Positions 1 to 6,210 of a stretch of 7,607 nt of DNA are shown piece by piece. Every line of letters starts with the position of its first letter. The stretch's first letter is position 1. Below the pieces are notes generated by a model. It was not told the DNA's origin and made no database searches. It saw only the letters and a list, made by a program, of their open reading frames with translations. The stretch comes from Thermoplasmata archaeon (GTDB taxonomy: Archaea; Thermoplasmatota; Thermoplasmata; Thermoplasmatales; Thermoplasmataceae), in NCBI GenBank assembly GCA_021846695.1, contig JAJZWN010000061.1, forward strand, positions 1 through 7,607, given 5' to 3'. Both the position numbers and the translations under genes were made by a program.

Positions 1-55
1 CAATAGACTCGGGTGGAGAACAGATGGCAACGGATTATTTCAGATAAAGGGTTAA
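1..55 (+). other. Possible 3' end of an off-window gene
   Basis: Two plus-strand frames are open from the window edge: one stops with TAA at 45-47 (visible end ...GGEQMATDYFR), the other with TAA at 53-55 (visible end ...GLFQIKG). Either could be the C-terminus of a gene that begins before the window; the visible peptides of 14 and 17 residues are too short to recognise. The minus strand has no open frame worth keeping here. From position 56 to the promoter at 109 I see only AT-rich sequence. Confidence 0.2.
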
Positions 56-108
56 TGTACCCATAATAATATTAATATACAGATACATAATATTTTTTTA
101 TGTGGGAA

Positions 109-116
109 TTTATAAA
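109..116 (+). promoter_or_regulatory. TATA box of the alcohol dehydrogenase gene
   Basis: TTTATAAA is a consensus archaeal TATA element. Its centre lies about 60 nt before the ATG at 173, so transcription should start near 138 and leave a leader of about 35 nt. A weaker element, CTATAATAA, lies at about 135-143; using it would give an mRNA almost without a leader and would remove most of the ribosome binding site, so the upstream box is preferred. Confidence 0.55.
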
Positions 117-160
117 CGTAAAGCCGGAAAAAATCTATAATAATAACAACAATTCAGAAA

Positions 161-168
161 GAGGCGAT
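161..168 (+). promoter_or_regulatory. Ribosome binding site of the alcohol dehydrogenase gene
   Basis: GAGGCGAT matches seven of the eight bases of GAGGTGAT, the ideal complement of the 16S rRNA 3' end, and lies 4 nt before the ATG at 173. It fixes that start. It is also the only convincing Shine-Dalgarno sequence in the window, since most other genes here appear to be leaderless. Confidence 0.6.
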
Positions 169-172
169 TTAT

Positions 173-1294
173 ATGTGGTTTTTTAGGTCGCCGCAGATAA
201 TATTTGGTGATGAATCATTAGGATTTCTGGAATCATTGTCAATAAAAAGAGCTGTTATAGTTTCAGATAAAAATATCAGAAAAGCAGGCCTTGTAGACCT
301 AGTAATAAAGAACCTGCATGGAACAGAATTATTAATAATTGATGATATCCCGGAAGAGCCGGAATACAGAGCTATTGCAAAACACCTGGATGAGATAAAT
401 CAATTCAAACCGGATTATTTTATATCTGTAGGAGGCGGTTCTGTTATAGATAGTTCAAAAATATTATTCTTTAAGTATGAACGCCCGGATCTCGAATTTT
501 ATGATGTTACACCACTTGTTAAACTGAATTTGAGGCAGAAAAGCAAATTAATTTCGATTCCCACAACCAGTGGCACCGGTTCGGAATGTACCTGGGCTGC
601 AGTAATTTCAGATGAAATGGAAAATAGGAAAGATGAGCTGGCATCACCGGAAATAATGCCTGACTATGCAATACTTGACCCGCAGATGGTTAAATCACTG
701 CCAAAAACCCAGACAATAAATACTGCAACCGATGCTATCACACACGCCATAGAAGGTTACACAAGCAGATGGAACAATCCATATTCCGATGCCATGGCTG
801 AGAAGGCCATTGAACTAATTATTCCGTCAATAGTTAAACTGGTGAAAGATCCGGAGAATCTGGAGTTGAGAAATAATGTTCATATAGGGGCATCTATGGC
901 AGGATTATCATTTTCAAATTCCCAGATAGGGCTAGCGCATGCTCTGGGCCATTCTCTAGGTGCAATGTTTCATGTGGCGCATGGAAAATCTGTTGGCATA
1001 TTTCTTCCAGGAGTAATTAAATTTAATTATGCGGCAGCCGGGGAGAAGTATCAGAGGCTTAACCTCTTAATTCCTGAAATGTATAGAGGGAAAACACTGT
1101 ACGAATCCATAGTTATTATACTCAAAGCTCTGGGGCAAACTATCAGGATATCTGAAACAGGGATAGACGAAAAAGCATTCCGGAATAATCTCGATAAGCT
1201 TGTGAGCCTGGCATCGGAATCCACGGGAATTGTAACAAATCCAGCGGATGCCAGCAGGGATGACATAACGCGGCTGTTTCTGGATTCGTGGTAA
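173..1294 (+). CDS. Iron-containing alcohol dehydrogenase (group III)
   Basis: A 373-residue cytoplasmic NAD(P)-dependent dehydrogenase of the Fe-ADH family, which interconverts alcohols and aldehydes or ketones. The N-terminal dinucleotide-binding half carries GGGSVID (residues 87-93) and PTTSGTGSE (130-138). The C-terminal helical half carries the metal site: Asp187 and His191 in TDAITHAIE, His256 in GLAHALGH, and His270 in VAHG. The 4-residue and 14-residue spacings within these pairs are those of FucO-type enzymes, so all four ligands are present and the enzyme should be active. Length is normal for the family (about 370-390). The start is supported by a Shine-Dalgarno sequence and by the N-terminus MWFFRSPQIIFG, which resembles family N-termini. 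The substrate cannot be read from the sequence; butanol, propanediol or lactaldehyde-type activity are all possible. It is a single-gene unit, convergent with the FAD oxidoreductase. Confidence 0.93.
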   Translation: MWFFRSPQIIFGDESLGFLESLSIKRAVIVSDKNIRKAGLVDLVIKNLHGTELLIIDDIPEEPEYRAIAKHLDEINQFKPDYFISVGGGSVIDSSKILFFKYERPDLEFYDVTPLVKLNLRQKSKLISIPTTSGTGSECTWAAVISDEMENRKDELASPEIMPDYAILDPQMVKSLPKTQTINTATDAITHAIEGYTSRWNNPYSDAMAEKAIELIIPSIVKLVKDPENLELRNNVHIGASMAGLSFSNSQIGLAHALGHSLGAMFHVAHGKSVGIFLPGVIKFNYAAAGEKYQRLNLLIPEMYRGKTLYESIVIILKALGQTIRISETGIDEKAFRNNLDKLVSLASESTGIVTNPADASRDDITRLFLDSW

Positions 1295-1305
1295 TCCGAA
1301 CTGCT

Positions 1306-1336
1306 CCAGCGAGTTAATTATTTTCTGTTTCGCTGG
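1306..1336 (+). repeat. Inverted repeat 3' of the alcohol dehydrogenase gene
   Basis: CCAGCGA at 1306-1312 is the exact reverse complement of TCGCTGG at 1330-1336, with a 17-nt AT-rich loop. It begins 12 nt after the stop codon at 1292-1294. In RNA this gives a 7-bp GC-rich stem, perhaps extended by one G-U pair. It may protect the 3' end of the mRNA or assist termination; no T-run follows directly, so it is not a classical bacterial-type terminator. Confidence 0.45.
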
Positions 1337-1478
1337 CAAAAGTCACTGTACATATAGCTTTATACTAAAATCTTTAAAGCATTAAAATTTGTTAGCAAAA
1401 TGATAATTTTCGATTGCCCGTAGAATTTTAAAGCACAACCTCCTGTGCCTTCAGTTCATAGTATTAAATTCACTTGCA

Positions 1479-1490
1479 TTTTCTTATTTT
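1479..1490 (+). terminator. T-rich tract, possible terminator of the alcohol dehydrogenase transcript
   Basis: TTTTCTTATTTT on the plus strand, without an associated stem, is the type of T-rich signal at which archaeal RNA polymerase terminates. It lies about 185 nt after the stop codon, so a long 3' UTR containing the 1306-1336 hairpin would result. The call rests on composition only. Confidence 0.3.
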
Positions 1491-1508
1491 AATAAACCAG
1501 TTTATAAT

Positions 1509-1515
1509 AAAAAAA
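1509..1515 (-). terminator. Oligo-T terminator of the FAD oxidoreductase gene
   Basis: On the minus strand, seven consecutive T's occur within GTCTTTTTTTATTATAAA, 43 nt beyond the stop codon at 1558-1560. Runs of T on the non-template strand are the main intrinsic termination signal in archaea, and this is the longest such run downstream of the gene. The same bases on the plus strand follow a TATA-like TTTATAATAA (1501-1510) that serves no visible gene. Confidence 0.45.
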
Positions 1516-1557
1516 GACGAGTATTAAAGGTTAGGATTCATTTATAATAGGGGAAAA

Positions 1558-2796
1558 TTAGAGCACCATATCCTCGATCTTTGTGCTTCTGTACCTTCCA
1601 GTGTATGTATTATTAATCTTCTTGCCTCCATAAAGTGTTGTGGTGTTTTTATGGTCATATCTTGCTGCCACGATTCTTCCTATTGAGTCCCCCTTCATAA
1701 TTCCTCCACCGGTAGAACCGGAAACCACAATTAAATTGATCTCGTTGAATATATATGGCATGAAATCTATGGTGTTGTATGAATAGTATCCTGCCCATGA
1801 TGCGGTGATCCTTGAGTCTTCAGATGCCGGGAAATAATTGTCCAGTATTGGCTTTATGTTGTATGTATAAAAATCCGGTTCAGGTTCTGGATTTTCAGTA
1901 AATGAAAAATCTCTGTTAAGTTCATCTGCAAGACTTGTCCAGAATGAATTAGCCTGGGGATAGGGCCTCATGTATACGCCAGTAGGGAATATTGTAAATG
2001 GAAATACACCGGAATCGTTAAAAATATTTTTGCCGATAAGTTTCTGTATTCCCGGTGAGGTTATCTGGAATATCTGCCGCTTTTTAGGCCTGAGATGTGA
2101 ATCTATTCCTACAGGATTCAGTAATGCGGTTGTCCAGACATCTGTGCATAACACATAAAAATCAGATTCCAGAATTCCCTTATCGGTCTCAGCATATTTT
2201 ATTTCCGATTTCTGCCAGTTAAATGGCTCTCCTGGATAATTTAAAGACGTGTCAGGGGCAAGAACAAGTTTTTTTACAAATGTATTGAACATGAAATTAA
2301 CACCCATTTCCAGAAGCCTGTCGTAGTACCATTTTGATAGGAGGTCTGGTTCTATAATGCCTGCATTTTCGTCTATGACAGCAGATTTAATTGAGTCTAT
2401 ACCCATGACTTCCCTTGTGTCCTTATCTATATTTAAATTAAAAATTTCCGAAAGGTCTTCGTCTACAAAACGTGAATGAGGATATTTTGATATAAAATCC
2501 CTGGCTTTTTCATGGTCGAATAGGAATAGGTAGCCGGTAAATTTCATCCCCAGGTCGACATCCATATCGTTCTGTAAATGCTTATAGAAATTTATGGCAG
2601 TCTGTGCCATAACCTGATTTTCCCTCAAAGTAAAGAAATCCCTGAATGCAGCTGCACTTTTTGCTGTATTTCCCTGTGAAAAAGTCTTAAACTTGTCCAC
2701 CACAAGAATTTTAAGTGACGAATCCTTTTTCTTGAGATGGTAAGCAGAGCTCAACCCTGTTATTCCCGCACCTATAACAACTACATCATACTTCAT
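1558..2796 (-). CDS. FAD-dependent oxidoreductase, DAO (amino-acid/sarcosine oxidase) family
   Basis: A 412-residue flavoprotein, normal in length for the family. The N-terminus MKYDVVVIGAGITG is a Rossmann fold with Gly9, Gly11 and Gly14, and Asp34 at the end of the second strand to hold the FAD ribose. KSAAAFRDFF (46-55) follows, as in archaeal DAO proteins. RPKKRQIF (236-243) corresponds to the conserved arginine-rich strand of DadA and sarcosine-oxidase relatives, and SGSTGGGIMKGD (359-370) is the C-terminal FAD-binding turn. By eye alignment, the cysteine that covalently holds FAD in monomeric sarcosine oxidase corresponds to Gly336 (SWAGYY), so FAD is probably non-covalent. The likely chemistry is oxidation of a C-N or CH-OH bond of an amino or hydroxy acid; the substrate cannot be inferred. 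The start is fixed by a TATA box about 25 nt upstream, giving a leaderless mRNA. A 30-residue polar tail follows the DAO domain. Confidence 0.88.
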   Translation of the reverse strand: MKYDVVVIGAGITGLSSAYHLKKKDSSLKILVVDKFKTFSQGNTAKSAAAFRDFFTLRENQVMAQTAINFYKHLQNDMDVDLGMKFTGYLFLFDHEKARDFISKYPHSRFVDEDLSEIFNLNIDKDTREVMGIDSIKSAVIDENAGIIEPDLLSKWYYDRLLEMGVNFMFNTFVKKLVLAPDTSLNYPGEPFNWQKSEIKYAETDKGILESDFYVLCTDVWTTALLNPVGIDSHLRPKKRQIFQITSPGIQKLIGKNIFNDSGVFPFTIFPTGVYMRPYPQANSFWTSLADELNRDFSFTENPEPEPDFYTYNIKPILDNYFPASEDSRITASWAGYYSYNTIDFMPYIFNEINLIVVSGSTGGGIMKGDSIGRIVAARYDHKNTTTLYGGKKINNTYTGRYRSTKIEDMVL

Positions 2797-2816
2797 ATCA
2801 TTGGAAAATTCACAAC

Positions 2817-2826
2817 TTTATATAAA
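2817..2826 (-). promoter_or_regulatory. TATA box of the FAD oxidoreductase gene
   Basis: TTTATATAAA, itself palindromic, is centred about 25 nt before the ATG at 2796-2794. That is the usual distance from TATA box to transcription start, so the mRNA should begin at or next to the start codon. The gene therefore has its own promoter within the 99-nt gap that separates it from the upstream GNAT-like gene. Confidence 0.65.
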
Positions 2827-2895
2827 TCTATGTTTAGAGAATATAATGGAATGATATTTTTTGTGTGCTTTGCCGGATTACCCTGCACAATTTTA

Positions 2896-3603
2896 TTATT
2901 TGGCCTGGTGAGGGGCAATATTATATAGTTTCAATAATTCACCTGAATTGATAAATCCCAATTTTAATAGCCCATCTTTTAGTTTTTCCTGGTATGGCGC
3001 ATATATAACAATATTTTCGGTCTGCGATTTATATATATTGGCTATAGAGGATATTATATCATAAATAGACACTTCGTAACCATCTTTATAATGCAGGCAT
3101 CCTATAGCGCATGACTTAATATTTAATGAAAGCACCTTTACAGAGCCTAGTATCTCACCGTTTTTGCGTTTAATGAAAATATTATTATGCCTATCCTCTT
3201 TTCCGGTGCTTCCAGTATCTCTTTCTACGCCATCTGCAACTGTTGTGCCCTCATATTCCCTGATTTTAAGCCTCATTACCAGTAAACCAGAATATTCAAC
3301 ACTAAACCTGGATTGTATTATATCCAGGTTCTTTTTATCTATGTACAGAACCTGGTTGCTTTTAATTTCAATATTTCCTATAACTGCCTTAAGAGATTTA
3401 CTGTTTCCATAGAACCACATTTCATCGTGTACAGGGTCAACTGAAAGGATCCCTTTTATTACTCCGTTGTCATATATTATCTTTGAGTAATCTGGATAAT
3501 CTTCCAGCAATGAAACGAGCCGTGTATTTTTGTAAGGGTCTTTCATCATGAATTCTGTTGCCAGGTATGTATTTTCAGTTTTGAACGGAACGATATTTTC
3601 CAT
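2896..3603 (-). CDS. Uncharacterised protein, weakly GNAT-like
   Basis: A 235-residue soluble protein with no signal peptide or membrane segment. I do not recognise its family with confidence. Residues 22-51 (DPYKNTRLVS, then a charged linker and an NGVIKGIL strand) resemble the N-terminal part of divergent acetyltransferases, where a DPxxN helix precedes a G-I-L strand. Residues 141-160 (NNIFIKRKNGEILGSVKVLS) look like the central GNAT hairpin, and KLGFINSGELLKLYNI (214-229) looks like the final LGF...Y segment of a GNAT fold. The acetyl-CoA pyrophosphate loop (Q/R-x-x-G-x-G/A) is not visible, so it may be a degenerate or non-catalytic member. Residues 120-140 are polar and probably a linker. 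The gene is divergent from the MFS exporter and shares its control region, which hints at a linked role. Existence as a gene is well supported by its length, codon use and TATA box. Confidence 0.75.
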   Translation of the reverse strand: MENIVPFKTENTYLATEFMMKDPYKNTRLVSLLEDYPDYSKIIYDNGVIKGILSVDPVHDEMWFYGNSKSLKAVIGNIEIKSNQVLYIDKKNLDIIQSRFSVEYSGLLVMRLKIREYEGTTVADGVERDTGSTGKEDRHNNIFIKRKNGEILGSVKVLSLNIKSCAIGCLHYKDGYEVSIYDIISSIANIYKSQTENIVIYAPYQEKLKDGLLKLGFINSGELLKLYNIAPHQAK

Positions 3604-3619
3604 GTTTGATAATGTATTA

Positions 3620-3627
3620 TTTATAAA
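3620..3627 (-). promoter_or_regulatory. TATA box of the GNAT-like gene (minus strand)
   Basis: TTTATAAA is centred about 21 nt before the ATG at 3603-3601. That is slightly closer than the usual 25-27 nt, but it still fits an essentially leaderless transcript, and no ribosome binding site lies before the ATG. On the minus strand the BRE region would be 3628-3633, which coincides with the near arm of the inverted repeat at 3628-3644. Confidence 0.5.
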
Positions 3628-3644
3628 TTAATATGCCGTATTAA
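3628..3644. promoter_or_regulatory. 17-bp inverted repeat, candidate operator
   Basis: TTAATA at 3628-3633 and TATTAA at 3639-3644 are perfect inverted copies around TGCCG. The element abuts the TATA box of the GNAT-like gene on its upstream side, so a dimeric regulator bound here would cover the TFB recognition element. It lies 67 nt before the exporter's TATA box. In AT-rich DNA a 6-bp arm can arise by chance, so the function is inferred from position. Confidence 0.35.
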
Positions 3645-3684
3645 ACTGGTAGCAGATACAAAATGAACCAACGTGATTATACAA

Positions 3685-3710
3685 TTTAGTAATAAATAGT
3701 TTAGTAATAA
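3685..3710. repeat. Direct repeat TTTAGTAATAA, candidate operator of the exporter
   Basis: An identical 11-bp sequence occurs at 3685-3695 and 3700-3710, a period of 15 bp, and the second copy touches the exporter's TATA box at 3711. Its place immediately upstream of the box overlaps the BRE, where activators or repressors act in archaea. No regulator gene is present in the window. Confidence 0.4.
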
Positions 3711-3720
3711 TATTTATATA
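3711..3720 (+). promoter_or_regulatory. TATA box of the MFS exporter gene
   Basis: TATTTATATA directly abuts the first in-frame ATG at 3721. Transcription starting 25-27 nt beyond the box centre would begin at about 3741-3742, exactly at the second in-frame ATG (3742-3744). The first ATG would then not be in the mRNA, which decides the start in favour of 3742. Confidence 0.6.
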
Positions 3721-3741
3721 ATGTATTGCAATTTTAAACTG

Positions 3742-5442
3742 ATGCAGGAAAAATGGATTGCACTCAGCAACACAACTATAGGACAATTAATGGCCACAAT
3801 AAACACCAGCATAATTATAGTAGCACTTCCATCAATTTTTGTCGGCATTCATTTAAATCCTATGCAGGCCAGTTCATTTCCCTATCTTTTATGGCTTATC
3901 ATGAGCTATATGATAGTTCTCTCTGTACTTCTCGTCAGTATTGGAAAACTTTCCGATATATTTGGACGGGTAAAAATATTCAATCTTGGTTTTTTAATTT
4001 TTACCATAGGTTCAATATTGCTTTATATAGCACCGGGAACAGGATACACCGTGGCTCTGGAACTTATAATATTCAGGATTGTCCAGGCTGTGGGTGGGGC
4101 ATTCATAATGGCCAACACATTTGCCATAATCACAGATAACTTTTCACCTAAAGAACGTGGTTTTGCAATTTCCATAAACAGTGTGGCTGCAGTTTCCGGA
4201 GTGAGCATTGGTGTGGTCCTGGGAGGAATCCTGTCAACCATATACTGGAGGGACATTTTTCTTATAAGTATACCAATAGGCGTATTCGGTACTTTATGGT
4301 CATTCCTTAAACTGAAGGACGTCCGGGAAAGGGCTGCAAGGCATATAGACATCCCGGGCAATATACTCTTTGCTGTAGGCCTTATCATATTGCTCCTCGG
4401 GGTAACATATGGCATAACTCCCTATAAGAATAATCCCATGGGATGGACCAACCCGCTTGTGATATCAGCCCTTGCAATTGGGGCGATAATGCTGGTTCTG
4501 TTCCCATTTGTAGAAAACAGGGTAAAAGGTCCCATGTTTGATATGCGGTTATTCAAATCAAGAAATTTTAGCATAAGCATATTTACAGCATTTGTTTCAG
4601 CGATGACCATGATGGGCTTAATGTATATGCTCACGCTCATATTTCAGGGAATCTGGCTCCCGATACGTGGATACAGGTATGCAGTAACACCTCTATGGGC
4701 AGGCATATATATGCTGCCACTGCCAATATTTATGGGCATATTCGGAGTTCTTTCCAGTAAACTTGCAGAACGGTTCGATGCGAGGTGGCTCACTACAATA
4801 GGGCTTTTCATATCTGGCTTTGCCCTCCTTGCACTGGTTACATTAACGTATAACTTTTCCTATGTTTTCCTCGCCATTGTAATAAGTATTTTCGGAATCG
4901 GGTATGGCATATTTAACGTTCCCAATTTAACCGTAGCTATGTCATCTGTCCCGGCAGATGAAAGGGGTGCTACATCAGGAATACTCAATACTATGAGAAA
5001 TACCGGATACGCGGCAAGCATAGGGGCATTTTTCTCAATATTGTTGCTGGGGCTTTCCTTAACATATCCAGGTTCAATCACACATGGATTAAATTCAGAA
5101 AATGCACAGAGCCTTGTCCAGTATTTCAATAACATCCCACCTACGGAAATATTGTTTTCCACATTTCTCGGGCTAAACACTGTAAAGGACGTTATCTCTA
5201 CAGTACCGGCAAGTGTTATTTCAGGTCTCCCTTCCGGAGTCATGGACACTATTTCAGGCAATATATGGTTCCCTGAAACTATAGCCACGGCTTTCATGAC
5301 ATCTATGCACGACGTATTCTACGTAGGTTTTGGAGCATCTATTATTGCAGGTATAGCGTCGCTCTTCAGAACGCCTTCTGGTGATAATGGTGAAGCAAAA
5401 GTAGGGGGTAATAATGCTTCCCGGAACAACAGGTCAAAATAG
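3742..5442 (+). CDS. MFS transporter, DHA2 (14-helix) drug-efflux type
   Basis: A 566-residue inner-membrane proton-coupled antiporter, probably exporting drugs or other amphiphiles. I count 14 hydrophobic segments, roughly at residues 12-33, 45-66, 80-97, 105-130, 142-163, 172-188, 207-224, 237-256, 278-302, 317-337, 349-368, 374-393, 422-441 and 525-542. MFS motif A is GKLSDIFGR (68-76) in the loop after helix 2. GGILSTIYWRDIFLISIPIG (161-180) is the DHA2 signature around helices 5 and 6, and PADERGATSGILNTMRNTG (404-422) is the equivalent loop of the second half. An outer loop of about 80 residues lies between helices 13 and 14, and the C-terminal tail is polar (544-566). The start at 3742 is chosen from the TATA spacing; a start at 3721 would add seven residues. 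An acetyltransferase gene follows 34 nt downstream. The substrate is unknown. Confidence 0.9.
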   Translation: MQEKWIALSNTTIGQLMATINTSIIIVALPSIFVGIHLNPMQASSFPYLLWLIMSYMIVLSVLLVSIGKLSDIFGRVKIFNLGFLIFTIGSILLYIAPGTGYTVALELIIFRIVQAVGGAFIMANTFAIITDNFSPKERGFAISINSVAAVSGVSIGVVLGGILSTIYWRDIFLISIPIGVFGTLWSFLKLKDVRERAARHIDIPGNILFAVGLIILLLGVTYGITPYKNNPMGWTNPLVISALAIGAIMLVLFPFVENRVKGPMFDMRLFKSRNFSISIFTAFVSAMTMMGLMYMLTLIFQGIWLPIRGYRYAVTPLWAGIYMLPLPIFMGIFGVLSSKLAERFDARWLTTIGLFISGFALLALVTLTYNFSYVFLAIVISIFGIGYGIFNVPNLTVAMSSVPADERGATSGILNTMRNTGYAASIGAFFSILLLGLSLTYPGSITHGLNSENAQSLVQYFNNIPPTEILFSTFLGLNTVKDVISTVPASVISGLPSGVMDTISGNIWFPETIATAFMTSMHDVFYVGFGASIIAGIASLFRTPSGDNGEAKVGGNNASRNNRSK

Positions 5443-5446
5443 AAAG

Positions 5447-5456
5447 TATATTTAAA
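5447..5456 (+). promoter_or_regulatory. TATA box of the GNAT acetyltransferase gene
   Basis: TATATTTAAA is centred about 25 nt before the ATG at 5477 and begins only 5 nt after the exporter's stop codon. The acetyltransferase can therefore be transcribed separately as a leaderless mRNA. TTTAAAT occurs twice, at 5451-5457 and 5461-5467, exactly one helical turn apart, so the box may be duplicated or be part of a regulator site. Confidence 0.55.
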
Positions 5457-5476
5457 TGCCTTTAAATTAATCCACC

Positions 5477-6166
5477 ATGATAAGGAAAGCCTATATAGAT
5501 GACTGGGAATCCATAAGTTCCATTTCGGCAAGGGCAGGATATGATGATTACATTAACATGGAATTTGGTAGATCTTATCTGGATGGACGTGACGTTTACG
5601 TACATATTTCGCAGGAAATCGATGGTTTTATTAAACTGGAGCCACTCGCTGACAAATCATTATGGTTCAGTGGATTGAGAGTCGGGCCAGAATCACGCAG
5701 GAATCATGTGGGAACAAAACTTCTCAAATTCGCACTTGATCATGCTATAAACAATGGTTATAAGTCGCTCAGATGTATGGTAGAAACAAATAATATCCCA
5801 TCTATCAGGCTTATGGAATCTTTCGGTTTATCTGTTGTTGATAAATATTTCTTTTTTTCCGGAGGGATAGATATATCTGGCTTTGAAAAATCATATTCTC
5901 ATGGAGGAAATTATGCCAATAAGGAATGGAAGTTTGATAGTGTGCATGAGACTGTTTATTCTAAGGGAAATAGGCAAGTTTACCTTCATACTGGAAGAAT
6001 GCTATACTATACCGTATTAAGTGGGGATGAATTCAAATATACTGATGAAGGATCAACATGCGCCCCGGAAACAATTGCGCCTTTTATAAAATTGCAACCT
6101 GATTATGGATTTCAATCTGGATATATATTTGAAATGGAAACCTCGCATAGGCCAGATAACTTATAA
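5477..6166 (+). CDS. GNAT-family N-acetyltransferase with C-terminal extension
   Basis: A 229-residue soluble protein expected to transfer an acetyl group from acetyl-CoA to an amine. Residues 1-125 form a standard GNAT domain: MIRKAYIDDWESI starts the fold; LWFSGLRVGPESRRNHVGTK (62-81) is strand 4 plus motif A; and ETNNIPSIRLMESFGL (103-118) is motif B with the typical Asn and the F/Y-G-L end. In motif A (Q/R-x-x-G-x-G/A) the first glycine is replaced by His77 while Gly79 is kept, so CoA pyrophosphate binding may be altered. Residues 126-229 exceed the usual GNAT length of about 150; this region has alternating strand-like segments and may be a second, degenerate GNAT half or a substrate-binding domain. 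The ATG is fixed by the TATA box 25 nt upstream. The substrate is unknown; placement behind an exporter suggests a toxic amine or antibiotic, by inference only. Confidence 0.87.
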   Translation: MIRKAYIDDWESISSISARAGYDDYINMEFGRSYLDGRDVYVHISQEIDGFIKLEPLADKSLWFSGLRVGPESRRNHVGTKLLKFALDHAINNGYKSLRCMVETNNIPSIRLMESFGLSVVDKYFFFSGGIDISGFEKSYSHGGNYANKEWKFDSVHETVYSKGNRQVYLHTGRMLYYTVLSGDEFKYTDEGSTCAPETIAPFIKLQPDYGFQSGYIFEMETSHRPDNL

Positions 6167-6210
6167 ATTCATTACATAGTAATTTCTATTAACAGCTTTG
6201 AATGCCGCTC

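Noticed and set aside
1067..1339. A 90-codon minus-strand frame over the 3' end of the alcohol dehydrogenase
   Set aside because: It overlaps a conserved coding region, has an odd composition rich in aromatic residues and proline, and shows no supporting start signals.
2737..2928. A small plus-strand frame with hydrophobic residues spanning the gap between the FAD oxidoreductase and GNAT-like genes
   Set aside because: Much of it is antisense to the two genes' ends and to the FAD gene promoter; no TATA box or ribosome binding site is placed for it.
3721..3741. Seven extra N-terminal codons for the MFS exporter
   Set aside because: The ATG at 3721 directly follows the TATA box, so it should lie upstream of the transcription start; the residues before the second Met also do not look like part of the exporter's conserved N-terminus.
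4860..5297. A 145-codon minus-strand open frame within the exporter
   Set aside because: It lies antisense to a clear 14-helix protein, has no promoter and has no recognisable motif.
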